Assembly (NCBI GenBank): GCA_029204225.1
Contig: MU831899.1
Location: forward strand, 1 to 33,608
Length of the DNA: 33,608 bases
Origin: Diphasiastrum complanatum
Taxonomy: Eukaryota; Streptophyta; Lycopodiopsida; Lycopodiales; Lycopodiaceae
Direction: 5' to 3'
A program made the position numbers and the translations under genes. Position 1 is the stretch's first letter. The number at the start of each line of letters is the position of its first letter. Under the pieces are notes generated by a model, which was not told the DNA's origin, ran no database searches, and saw nothing but the letters and a program-made list of their open reading frames with translations. Shown piece after piece: positions 11,671-20,592 of this stretch.

Positions 11671-14359
11671 ATGACAACCAAGTATCACTTACATGTGAAG
11701 TTAGAGAAGGATTATGCGACCACCAAAGTTGCATGGGGTGTTAACTTAAATCCGTATGACATGCATTGTTGGAGATTAGAAGGAAAAAAACATATTGACC
11801 TATGGGTAAGAGGTGATTTATACCCTCATAATCCACTGGTAGATGCTCCTCCTAAATAATCTGATGTATATAGTTTGTTAAGGTTTGTTGGGGATGGTCG
11901 GAATGGACTGCTTGGCTATTGTCAAGCAATGGATTCTCGAAGAATTCAAGCTGAGACATTGGAAAATACAGCAAACATTCATATATTGAGTATGAATGAC
12001 CATTTAAAGTCATTGCATGGAATAAATATGAAATTGGAGCAGGAGATAAATGGTTTGAAAATAGAGCTTGCCAGTTCTGTCGCAAAAATTGAAGAATTGC
12101 AATCTTCAATCAGTATATTTCAGAGGACAATATATGGCTTACAACGAAAGCGTAGAGTCTCGATGGATCAGCAAGCAGAAAATGAAATCACTAAGAGACA
12201 CAAACTAGAAGCTTTGGCACCAGGTGGTGGTGCCGGTAAAAGATGTATGAGGGACACAAAAGAGTTCTTGAAAAAGACAGTTGAAAAAGATTTTATTGCC
12301 GAAAAATATATGAAACATTTTTTGAAGGGTAAAGATTTGATTAAGATTGTGGAAGATGAAACAAGTGATTCAATTCGCTTGAGAATTGCAAAAAAGCTAG
12401 TCGACAAGTTCAAGCCAAATCCAAATGTTAAAGAGATGGTGTACGCATGTGACCAAGGAGGTGTGAGTCGCAAGGGGTATAGAGCTTTGAAGAAGTATAT
12501 GAAACGCTCTGACAAAAATGGGTTAAAACGCCATCAAAAAATACCTACTTATAAACTTGTCGAATCCGCCAAACGAGAATGCAATTCGATATTGCTCTCT
12601 GAATTAGGAGAGTTTCAACATATTGAGGATTCTTTTACAATAACAAATAAGAAGAAAGGACCTCCGACATGTTTTTGTTATCATCAAGGTAATAATATAT
12701 TCTTAGATCTGGAAAAGGTCCAAGCAATGATAATCCGACATCACAAAGTTAGAACAAATGGTAAGAACATTTATTGTGAATTTCAGTTTTCAATTGTATG
12801 CTTTTCTTCAACTAATATGTTTTAGTAATGAAATTTCTGTTTTACAGATTGCGGAGGTAAAGTTATATTTTTTATTAAGTTGGACGAAGCAGAAATCGTA
12901 AAAGGGCGTAAACTTGAACGTGTCACAATCACCTTGATGAATCGTGAATTGCAATAGTTTGGCGGAAGTTATTGTAAAGAATTTAGCGTGCAATCCGAAA
13001 ATCACATATGGTGGATAGCTGCATTTGAAGTTCCTAAGGAGTCTCACAACGTACTGGAGTGGCTATTTGAAAAATGCAGTATATCTAAGATAATACATGC
13101 ACAAAATGAAGGCAAATTGCTCAATGTTGAAGGAGAAAGCTTTGCTGTAGATTGGCACCTAGTTGCTGATTTGAAGACTTTGAAATGCAGGTACAGTGGT
13201 CTTGGTGCAAATGCAAAGAATTTTTGTATATATTGTATGTTTGAATCTGGGTGGAACAAAAGTATTTTGAATTGCAACCAACGTCTTCCACCAAATAGGC
13301 ACAATCTAGACAAAGCTTGGAGTCCTGTGTTGAACATTCCTCTCGAAAGAGTCCATTTTTGCACAATGCATGGTGAATTACGAATACTGGACAAATTATT
13401 ATTTTTGCATTGTTGTTACGCATGGAACATGCAGCCCAAATCAAGAGCAGATGTTAGCATTAGAAATCTAGAGATAATTTTATCCGATATGGGATTGCAT
13501 GAGGGCCACGTGAGTCTTACCAAAGACATTGAGATGAGTGAAAAAACACAAGATGTTCCAGCAAAAGTTTCAATGGGTGGTGCGAAAGCGAGACACCTAT
13601 TGTCAAATCATACTACACGTGAAAGTAGTGTTGAATGGGAGTACTTGAGAAAAATATGTCAATGCACAACAAATATTGGCTCAGATCCTCGCATGGCAAG
13701 TACACGTGCTAAGGTTTGGCAAGCATTTGATGCCTTGTCACAAACTATCAACAAAAAGATTGTGAGAGATGAAGATTTGGATAGATACGCAAGAGAAGTC
13801 AAAACATTTACTGAAGTGATGATCGATGCATGGGGAGAAACACACATAACTCACTATATGGTATGTGTGTCTCATATTTTTTACTTTCAAATTTATGTAT
13901 TTGTAAAGATTTAAACTGATACAAATTTTCTATGAACTGCCCATCTTCTATGCTCATGGACCTTGGTTTATGAAAACCTATGGACCATTAGCTATTTGGA
14001 ATACGCAAGGCATGGAAAAGAGTCATTACAGGGCAAAGGCTGCGTATTTCAAAAATTCACGGCATGGTGGAGGAAAGGGTCTTAGAAATGCATTGGTTGA
14101 GATATTCCAATGGTTTTACAAAGGAGTATTGGGCCGAGGACACTTTCAAAACACAAGAACTGAAGAGTTGTGTTCAATGATCTCCAATTCAAATTCAGTC
14201 AGAAAGACAGCATGGCAATCCTCTAATGCTAGAACAAAGCATCAAGAATGGAGGATGTCTAGAGTCCGAGTTGGAAAGAGATGGATGCCGAGGACACCAA
14301 CATCCAATGTTTTGGAAAACAGCGCTAGAGAAACTACGAAAACTGATGAGATGGAATAG
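11671..14359 (+). pseudogene. Transposase-like protein, three exons, DDE-type landmarks
   Basis: The ATG at 11671 opens a frame with one TAA at 11857. Exon 1 ends at 12760 (GTAAGA donor, acceptor TTTTACAG, 87-base intron). Exon 2 spans 12848-13860 with a TAG at 12955. The second intron has a GTATGT donor, but its expected acceptor near 13942 reads CCC, not CAG. Exon 3 runs to 14359. The product would be about 839 residues: a coiled-coil and Lys/Arg-rich N-terminal half, then IKLDEAEIVKGR (candidate first Asp, 12883), VADLKTLK (second Asp, 13168), FCIYC (CxxC, 13225), FCTMHGELRI (CxxH, about 13360) and either WGETHITHYM or QGMEKSH (catalytic Glu). This order follows RNase H-fold transposases that insert a CxxH before Glu. 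The superfamily is not assigned. Stops and the lost acceptor suggest inactivity. Confidence 0.55.
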
Positions 14360-14492
14360 AAACAATTTATGCTGAATTGTAATTCAAATATTCCTTTGTG
14401 ATAGATATTACTGCCGAATTGGATTGTTGTTATAAATAGAAATTATTTTATTTGGTTTTATAATAATATCTATTTTTGGATACACGTCCCTC

Positions 14493-14499
14493 TATATAA
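14493..14499 (+). promoter_or_regulatory. TATA box of the gene at 14625
   Basis: CTATATAAGAG lies about 130 bases upstream of ATG 14625. The opposite-strand H3-like gene has an almost identical box at nearly the same distance from its start, so both may share promoter design. The 14360-14492 interval has no gene. Confidence 0.6.
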
Positions 14500-14624
14500 G
14501 AGTGGGGGTTTTCATTTTGTTGTCACTTCTTGCTTTGTTGAAATTTGTTTCCTCGTAATTTAGCTTGTCTTGTTCAATTAGACTACTAGTTTGTTGGTCA
14601 ATTAGTGTTCTTAGTTGCATAACA

Positions 14625-16096
14625 ATGTCATCCCCTAAAATAGAGTTGGCCAATCTGCTAGCCCTTACAGAGTTTTTAGATCAGTTAGATCGTATTTATT
14701 GTATGTTTACCGGTAGAATAGACATGCTTGCCACTCTACGGGCTAATGCGGATGCATTCACGTACGTGAGTGAGTATATAGATGAAACTTTGAAGCCTTA
14801 TGCCATACAGATTCCTGGCTCAACTATCATGTGGATTCCATATAACTTGCTTAATTATATATGGAAAGGAGATAGACCCTTTATCGCTCGTCTCAACAGA
14901 TTTATTAGTCACTTGGGTAACGATCATTACTTGGAGCTGACGAAGGATCAGCTGAAAACTTTTGATCTTGAAAGTGTAGGAAAGAAGTTTCTATCCGGTG
15001 AGATTATTGTTATTTTTTTGCTTAATGAGTTTCCAGCGACTATGGCCAGCAACAAACACAATCCTAGTGAGCAGATGAACGAGATGAACGACCTGGGTGA
15101 AGAGGAAGATTTATTTGCGGAGCACGAAGCAATCTTGGCTGCGCAAGAGGCAACAAGTGCATCCACATCAGCGGAGCCAGAAGATACAGATGAGTCCGAT
15201 GATGTCGTGCTTCGAATCCATGGCCTTGTTCCAATCATCATTGATGGGCAGGAGTATGTGTTCATGCATGACTTGCAACATATTCTCGGCTTGCAAGAAG
15301 ATGAGATGCTGGCAGCATTGGTAAATTTGCAGAATGGCAGTTCCACTTTTGACCACACCCAGCCCGATGACACGTATGAGAAGCTGATCGGGCATGACAC
15401 GGACACCACCGAGCAAGCACTGGCAAGGGTGCTTTGCCAATTGAAAACGCTTCAACCACTACCAGTTCAAACGAGGCCATTCGAGGTACTCGAAGGGAAA
15501 ACTGCTGACGTGAAGTACAAAGGCAAAGGAATTAACCTTGCGCAAACCGAAGACATTGATGAAGGCACCGAGGCAAGTCTGACCCAACAATTCAACTTGC
15601 ATGTGTTTGTTATGTTTGTTTGTCTTCATTATACTCATTTTGCAATAATTTGAACCAAATGCAGGATGCAGTGGAGCTTGATGCATTTGTAATGCGAAGG
15701 GGTGGCTCTCGGGAGAAAGTTGAAGCAGGAACTCTGGACAGATCTATGGCCCACTACATTGGGAACTTGCCCAACAACTTTATTTTCTGCTTCAGCAACA
15801 AGTACAACCTAGATGGACAAACAGAGCTTCTTAAATGCAAAGCACTCTCTAAGCACATTGGTGAGCTGGACATGTCACCGTCAGCGCCAAAGGCTTATTG
15901 TGTCCTCCGAAAAGCCGTTTTAAATGATTTTTGCCCTGGATTCGAGACCCGGCTCATTCTCTCGGGTTTAATTGGCCCTTATGAGGATGAGAGAGATGCT
16001 CCTAAATTAGCATTAGAAATGTTAAAACCAGTAGTGTCATCAGAGAAGCGATCAGAGAAGCTGAAGTCCTCTCTAAAGGAAATGGACCAAATGTGA
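14625..16096 (+). CDS. Unrecognised two-exon protein of the TIR element
   Basis: The ATG at 14625 (context AACAATGTC) opens 326 codons, to a likely donor at 15603. The frame closes shortly after, and an acceptor AAATGCAG at 15664 opens a 143-codon second exon in the matching phase. The predicted protein is about 469 residues. It has a leucine-rich N-terminus (ELANLLALTEFLDQLDRIY) and an acidic, Ala/Ser-rich middle (EEEDLFAEHEAIL). Next comes a compact segment PIIIDGQEYVFMHDLQHILG, loosely like small DNA-binding modules. The tail is Lys/Glu-rich. No signal peptide or membrane helix is evident. Both exons are open, unlike the neighbouring transposase-like frame, which hints at constraint or recent arrival. 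Function unknown. The donor could instead be at 15609. Confidence 0.6.
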
Positions 16097-16228
16097 ATAA
16101 AGATTTTGTCTTTTTTTCTTATGGACTCTCCTAATTCTCTGTTGTCATTATATGATGTGCTAATTTATTGAATTTAGAATTTAATTTTTTTTTCTGATAA
16201 AGATTTCTCCTCCTTTTTTTACGTGACG

Positions 16229-16390
16229 TGATTTTCACGCCAGGGCGCGACCAGCGCCCGTTTGACCAGGTCAAACGTCCCCTGGTCGCGCCTTGGCATG
16301 ATTTTCATGCCAGGGCGTGTCCAGGGCCCGTTTGACCAAGTCAAACGTCCCCTGGTCGCGCCCTGGCGTGATTTCCATGCCACGACATGG
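16229..16390 (+). repeat. Two tandem 70-bp GC-rich palindromic units
   Basis: A unit beginning TGATTTTCAYGCCAGGGCG repeats with a 70-base period (16229-16298, 16299-16368), and a third partial copy starts at 16369. Each unit is itself a near-perfect palindrome. The first is centred at 16268 on GTTTGACCAGGTCAAAC, with arms from 16239 to 16297 reading GCCAGGGCGCGACCAG against CTGGTCGCGCCTTGGC. The block is strikingly GC-rich in an AT-rich setting and sits between the convergent ends of the 14625 and 17838 genes. Confidence 0.85.
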
Positions 16391-16603
16391 AAACTACCAT
16401 TCCTATAGTACTGAAAAATTTTAAATCACTGCATTCACATAGATGATACTAAAATTTTCAAATGACTGCATTCACATAAATAGTACTGAAATCAGATATC
16501 AAACTCAATAACAACAATTTGCATTCACACAATCTGAAATTCTGCAAGATACTTGACACCAAATCTTCAGTATATTATAAATAAAATCATGTACATGATA
16601 TTT
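16391..16603 (+). repeat. Short AT-rich direct repeats
   Basis: The words ACTGCATTCACATA and ACTAAAATTTTCAAAT or a close variant occur twice, about 40 bases apart, between 16403 and 16490. A third GCATTCACA lies near 16521. No gene is seen. The stretch would form the 3' end of the minus-strand H3-like transcript. Confidence 0.5.
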
Positions 16604-17838
16604 TTAATTCCGCTCTCTCCTTAGCCTTCTAGCTAGGTGGAGATCCTTCGGGAGTATTGTGACTCTCTTCCCGTGCACTGCACACAAAAATGAGTCCTCA
16701 AAGGGCTGTGTTAGGTACATTTCCACAGACTCTTGTATTGCGGACACCGCATCTGCCGTAACTCTGTTCCCCAAGGAAAATTCATCGACTATTTCTTTTA
16801 CAAGCCTCACAAAAGAGGCTCTAGGGATCAAAAATTTTACAGACTTCTGATAGCTCCGTATATCCTGGAGCCACTTTGCAATCCTGCGCTTCCTACGCAG
16901 TCGAGGAGGTGGTGGCTGCATCCTGCGGAGCTCCTTTCCAACCCATGGTGCTGCACGAGGGGCCGGCCTATCCCTGCGACGCTCTACGGTCCTACTTGGG
17001 CCAACTGCGGCAGAACTTGGAGGCGGTGGAGGTGGTGGAGGTGGTGGAGGTGGCGGTGGAGGCGGTGGAGGTGGCGGTGGAGGCGGTGGGGGCGGAGGTG
17101 GTGGAGGTGGAGGAGGTGGAGGCGGTGGAGGCGATGTTGGCGGTGTGGGCAGTGGTGATGGCTCCCGAGCTGCAGGGTTGCGTCGCTTTGATGTAGACCC
17201 AGCCTTGCGAGGATTCTTTCTTTTTTGCTCGTGTGCTCCTCTCTCTGACCATCTATGGGTCGCCTTCTGCTTCATCCTTGTTGTGGTCGACATCGGGGTG
17301 CCCTCATCAGAACCACCCACCAGCCCGACATCATCGGACCCATCACTGGGCCGTGACTTGGAGGTGACACGGTGGGTGTGGTGTCCCCCGATATGCCTAA
17401 ATTTGATGTGTCCAAGCCCATTGCTGGTGGGAATGGGTCGAAGAAAGAATCATTCAGAACCAGCAACTCACCCGATGTCGCAAGCTCCTCATCTAGGAAC
17501 TTCATTGTTTCCTCCCGCTCAGCTGCCATCGGGGAAGGGCTTTTTTCTCGTGTTGGCTGCTGCTGCTGCTGTTGGTTGTCCTGCTGCTGCTGCTGGTCTT
17601 CTTGCTGCTGCTGCTCAGTCTGGTCCTCCTGTGCAGCTACTGTATGGGCCATGTCCTCCTCAGCTTCACGCTGAGTGGCCGGATCTTCCTGAGACGCTAT
17701 AGTGCTGCGACTCCTACTCCTGCTTCTGCTCTCCCGTCTCTCTCTCTCATCGAGGGTGGCTAGTGCATCCCTATGGAGCAATGCAGTCACTCTGGGATCT
17801 CTAGCTGTTTGTTTCATCCGTGCCATTTCCTCCGACAT
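16604..17838 (-). CDS. Histone H3-like protein with H3-tail start, Q- and P-rich linkers and histone fold
   Basis: The minus-strand frame from ATG 17838 (alternative ATG 17826) encodes MSEEMARMKQTARDPR. The MARMKQTAR part differs from the H3 N-terminus at one residue, keeping the Lys4 equivalent but losing Lys9-Ser10. An SR-rich stretch, a Gln-rich linker and an acidic region follow. The frame ends at 17272, and an overlapping frame (17320-16604) continues. It has Lys/Arg patches, an uninterrupted run of several dozen prolines, and a C-terminal 93 residues aligning gap-free with the H3 fold: IRSYQKSVKFLIPRASFVRL, then FEDSFLCAVHGKRVTILPKD and LARRLRRERN. Loop 1 has canonical H3 length, not the CENH3 insertion, though LIPRASF recalls CENH3. 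A frameshift or unrecognised intron joins the two frames near 17300. The product would act in chromatin. Whether it forms nucleosomes is unknown. Confidence 0.8.
17023..17145 (-). repeat. GGN minisatellite encoding the polyproline run
   Basis: On the plus strand GGAGGT, GGCGGT and GGAGGC hexamer-like units follow without a break. Read on the minus strand they give a continuous proline run inside the H3-like protein. The triplet purity suggests slippage expansion and implies variable linker length between copies. Confidence 0.9.
17555..17620 (-). repeat. CAG-type triplet tracts encoding Gln runs
   Basis: CTGCTG tracts interrupted by TTGTCC and TCTTC give, on the minus strand, three or four short Gln runs in the first half of the H3-like protein. 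Confidence 0.9.
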
Positions 17839-17950
17839 TGGTTAGCCTTTGAAAACGTATCAGAGAACAAGAGAGATGAAAAACAGAGAATTTAAAAAAA
17901 CTGACACTCTGACACTCAAGGGATGAAGTGGAGAAATGAGGACCCAAGCA

Positions 17951-17960
17951 CCCTTATATA
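17951..17960 (-). promoter_or_regulatory. TATA box of the H3-like gene
   Basis: The minus strand reads CACTATATAAGGG here, about 115-125 bases before the candidate ATGs at 17838 and 17826. The surrounding 17839-18195 contains no gene and serves as promoter of the H3-like gene and 3' flank of the BAH-like gene. Confidence 0.6.
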
Positions 17961-18195
17961 GTGAAGGGTTCTATTTTTAGTAAGTGCCTCTATAAAAGTT
18001 TTGGCCTCTTTTCCAAATATAGTATGTTCTTGTCTAGGCTCATGAGTAAAAATCCTTGGACATCCACAAATGTAGTAACATGCATATAAAATGTAACAAC
18101 GCAAAAGTAATGTCAAAACGTAACCAAATGTATTAGAATAGAGTCAAAACACAACCAACTAATTGTGTTTTGTATTTTCCATTAGATTAAATCCT

Positions 18196-19555
18196 TTATT
18201 CCCATTGGACTCCTAATGTCCCTGTTTGTAAAAATGAAACACATTCATGATCTTTTTCGGCTCGTCTCCATATCTGCAAAACCAAACACAAAGTTAATAA
18301 TCCTATATTTATTTAACATTACTATTTAAAATTCAGGAATCTGATGGAAATTAGGGACTTACATTTTGTCCATTACGAGTGAAGACAAAATCTACTGGCA
18401 CATCAACAAAAGTCAATCCAAGCATATGCCGAAGATCTTCTAGGCTGCACTCCTTATTTATATGAATTTCTCATATTTCATCATGGGGCAAATGTATGGA
18501 TATCTCCACTTCTTGCTGATTCGTCTCCGCGTCCAGAGGGTCCCATCGGCCATGACCAAACTTATATCGCCTATAAATGAAACTTAAGGAGCATGTTTGA
18601 CGTGAAATATGATACCTTATGGTCATTGTTTCACAAGAGAGCTTACACCTTATTAAATCTCCTTTATGCTCCATTTCCTTTGAATCCCATGCGACAAATA
18701 TGTTGTCCAACAGTGATGATTCTGTTGCTTTCCATGCCCACGTCGTGTTTGTTTTCCTAAAGGGGACCGCCTTAAATATAGCAACAAATACGGTGATCGG
18801 CATAGAGATGCTAGTGTAGACTCGTTTGGATCCGAATGTTGGCTTCATATTACCAATAATCTCTTTGAGGAGTTGTCTCTTCATTAATTCAATAGTCAGT
18901 TGGTCAACATATGGCCACTCGTGAGAATTGATCGTAGGCTCAGAAGTTGGTGCTAATTTGCCTTGGCCAAATTTTTTTTTTGGAACTTCATACATGTGAT
19001 CGTAAAAGAAAATGCCCATTTTGATCAGGGCAGAGGATGCCAACCCACCATATATTAGTTTTCCATATTTGGCATGTATGGCAAAGAATTTTTCAGTGAA
19101 GGACTTCACGTTTTGCCAGTCGAAGCTATTTGAATTAAAGACATCTGCACCAGGCATTAATGCAACATTATTATCCATTACAATGACATAATAATAACTT
19201 AAACATAATAGTTAACACAAGAATAAAAGAGGTGAGACCTACAATGTGACTGTATGGTTCTATCAGCAACAATCATATCCAATAAAATATCTCGACGCAT
19301 GTATACGTGTTGCACATTTGCAAGGTATTCGCCGTTTTGGTCGATCTTGAATTCGTGGATCCTTCCTTTCCAATAGTAGTCTTGGTTGTTTCGCTTCCTC
19401 TTTGCAACCTTGTGAGTTCCTTTGCCCGATGGTTGCATGTAAATCCAGTCAAAAGTTGAAAATGTATGGGGCACCCAATGCTCATTGGAATCTTTGATGT
19501 GTGCAACAATGGAAGCTAGTTGATTCTTGGGCTTCCTTGATTGAGTAGAGGCCAT
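18196..19555 (-). pseudogene. Spliced BAH-like domain protein of the TIR element
   Basis: Three minus-strand exons fit: 19555-19243 (donor GTAGGT), 19144-18363 (acceptor GGTGCAG, donor GTAAGT) and 18273-18196 (acceptor TTTTGCAG). Phases agree, giving about 390 residues. Exon 1 has DYYWKGRIHEFKIDQNGEY and VQHVYMRRDI, resembling the BAH core in which a W/Y-x-G-x-I strand leads to VRWFYRxxD. Exon 2 opens FNSNSFDWQNVKSF, resembling the following BAH segment, so the domain spans the splice junction and supports the intron. BAH domains bind nucleosomes or modified histone tails. The C-terminal two thirds are not recognised. An in-frame TGA at 18473-18471 interrupts exon 2 near its end, with similar-looking sequence continuing beyond it. 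The BAH call is inference from pattern. Confidence 0.5.
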
Positions 19556-19658
19556 AATGGATGATGTAATGATAATGTATAGGATATGTGAAATAGTGTG
19601 TAGATCTTCAGATAAGGTGAACCAAAATAAAACAATAGAATATCTGTGGAGTATACAG

Positions 19659-19661
<3 letters not shown>

Positions 19662-19720
<59 letters not shown>
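19662..19720 (+). repeat. (GA)n microsatellite in the leader of the BAH-like gene
   Basis: About 29 uninterrupted GA units lie 107-165 bases upstream of the minus-strand ATG at 19555. They are therefore a CT tract in its promoter or 5' leader. CT-rich leaders are common in plant genes. Confidence 0.95.
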
Positions 19721-19721
<1 letters not shown>

Positions 19722-19950
19722 CTACAAAATGAGAGAGAGATGAGAGATACAAGCTTGTGAACATTCAAAATTTGAAATAAGGACTAGGCTCACTTAGGAT
19801 AAGGCTGCTAGTAGATAGACAGGCTAGTTGATGTTAACTTGCAGGCATAGTTATTGCTTTATCTAGGGTTAATGTTAGAGGTGTACTTTGTGGGGCCACA
19901 CTTGATTTAATCTGCACCATTGAATTTGCCATGTCATATGGACCATTCCC
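19722..19950 (-). other. Right subterminal region of the TIR element
   Basis: No gene is seen. It probably holds the promoter of the BAH-like gene. Apart from the terminal repeat it shows no evident similarity to the left subterminal region. Confidence 0.35.
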
Positions 19951-19959
19951 TCTCAGTTG

Positions 19960-20041
19960 TCAATATTCTATTGGGACATGTGTCGTCATTAACACTAATT
20001 ATAATTAGTGAAGAGGCCTTTTTTGAGTCCAAAAAGGGCCC
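19960..20041 (-). repeat. Right terminal inverted repeat
   Basis: Read inward on the minus strand the end is GGGCCCTTTTTGGACTCA, then GGCCTCTTC and CTAATTATAATTAGTGTTAA, matching the left arm with indels. TA follows outside at 20042-20043. Confidence 0.75.
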
Positions 20042-20592
20042 TAATGCAAAAAAACTAGTTCTGTACAACAATTTAATCAACAATTATTGGCATTGGTTCA
20101 GAAGACAAAATCTGAGTATAGAAAAGTTTGAATTACTATGTGGGTTTCTTTCAAATGCCTATAAAGAATGTGCTTCAACCAACTCTTTCTAAATCTATTT
20201 ATGCTGCTAGTTTTATGAAGTTGCGCAATATGATGGATCGTGCACTTGCTCTGGAGCACTTATCTACAAACCATATCAATGAATGGTGAAAAGTCGTCGC
20301 TCAACGAAAACCCTATTATTACAACCAACAACTGTCTGAATATGTTAGTCCTACCTTTAATGGAAGCATTCACTCCATTCATGTAGACAGTTGGCTAGAA
20401 GATTTGGATTATAGCTTCTACTATAGTGGAGGTATTGGTGACACTGATATAGTTTTCTTTGCTTCATCGGGTTTCCAAGGACGTGTTCAGTCATGGTGGA
20501 ACATCATTCACGACTTTCTTCCTGAGAATTGGTTAACTTTCAAAAGAGTTTGTAGACAGATCTTCAATCGATCTGACTTCATCCAAAAATGA
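20042..20592 (+). pseudogene. Gag-like sequence 3' of the TIR element, including a second gag core
   Basis: The frame from 20044 is in phase with the gag fragment left of the element and ends at TAA 20190-20192. A second frame then shows SPTFNGSIHSIHVDSWLEDL and FASSGFQGRVQSWWN. These resemble the upstream FDGQPSSINIDDWLTKL and FASLCFQGQVRAWWD segment. So two related gag cores lie in tandem, or two related elements abut. The sequence stops at 20592, where a minus-strand copia fragment begins. Confidence 0.55.

Larger units (their letters stand above)
11262..20041 (+). mobile_element. 8.8-kb TIR transposon-like unit carrying transposase-like, H3-like and BAH-like genes
   Basis: Both ends start with GGGCCCTTTTTGGACTCA reading inward and continue as an imperfect inverted repeat. 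TA lies immediately outside each end, consistent with a TA target duplication. The match in fact extends as CATTA outside, so the exact border has a few bases of uncertainty. Inside are two plus-strand genes (11671-14359, 14625-16096) and two minus-strand genes (17838-16604, 19555-18196). At least three show introns, so this is a DNA-type element rather than a processed retroelement. The architecture matches no plant superfamily I know. The transposase-like frame has stops, so this copy is probably immobile on its own. Confidence 0.65.

Noticed and set aside
16659-17196. Long plus-strand frames opposite the H3-like gene, rich in Trp/Arg or Val/Glu
   Set aside because: They are shadows of the GGN repeat and of the histone-fold coding strand. 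Only the minus-strand frame shows a known fold.
16604-17320. CENH3 (centromeric H3) identity for the H3-like protein
   Set aside because: The LIPRASF segment recalls CENH3, but loop 1 has the canonical H3 length, not the longer CENH3 loop, and FEDSFLCAVHGKRVTILPKD is closer to ordinary H3. Left as H3-like.
19516-19768. Proteins with SLSLSL or ERERER runs
   Set aside because: They are translations of the GA/CT microsatellite and not credible genes. The BAH-like gene starts downstream at 19555 on the minus strand.
11262-20041. CACTA (En/Spm) element
   Set aside because: The ends start GGGCCC or CATTAGGG rather than CACTA, and no TNP2-type transposase is seen.
11258-20044. PIF/Harbinger element with TTA/TAA target duplication
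   Set aside because: The left flank reads TTA and the right flank TAA, which are not the same 3-base duplication on one strand. The encoded protein does not look like a Harbinger transposase.
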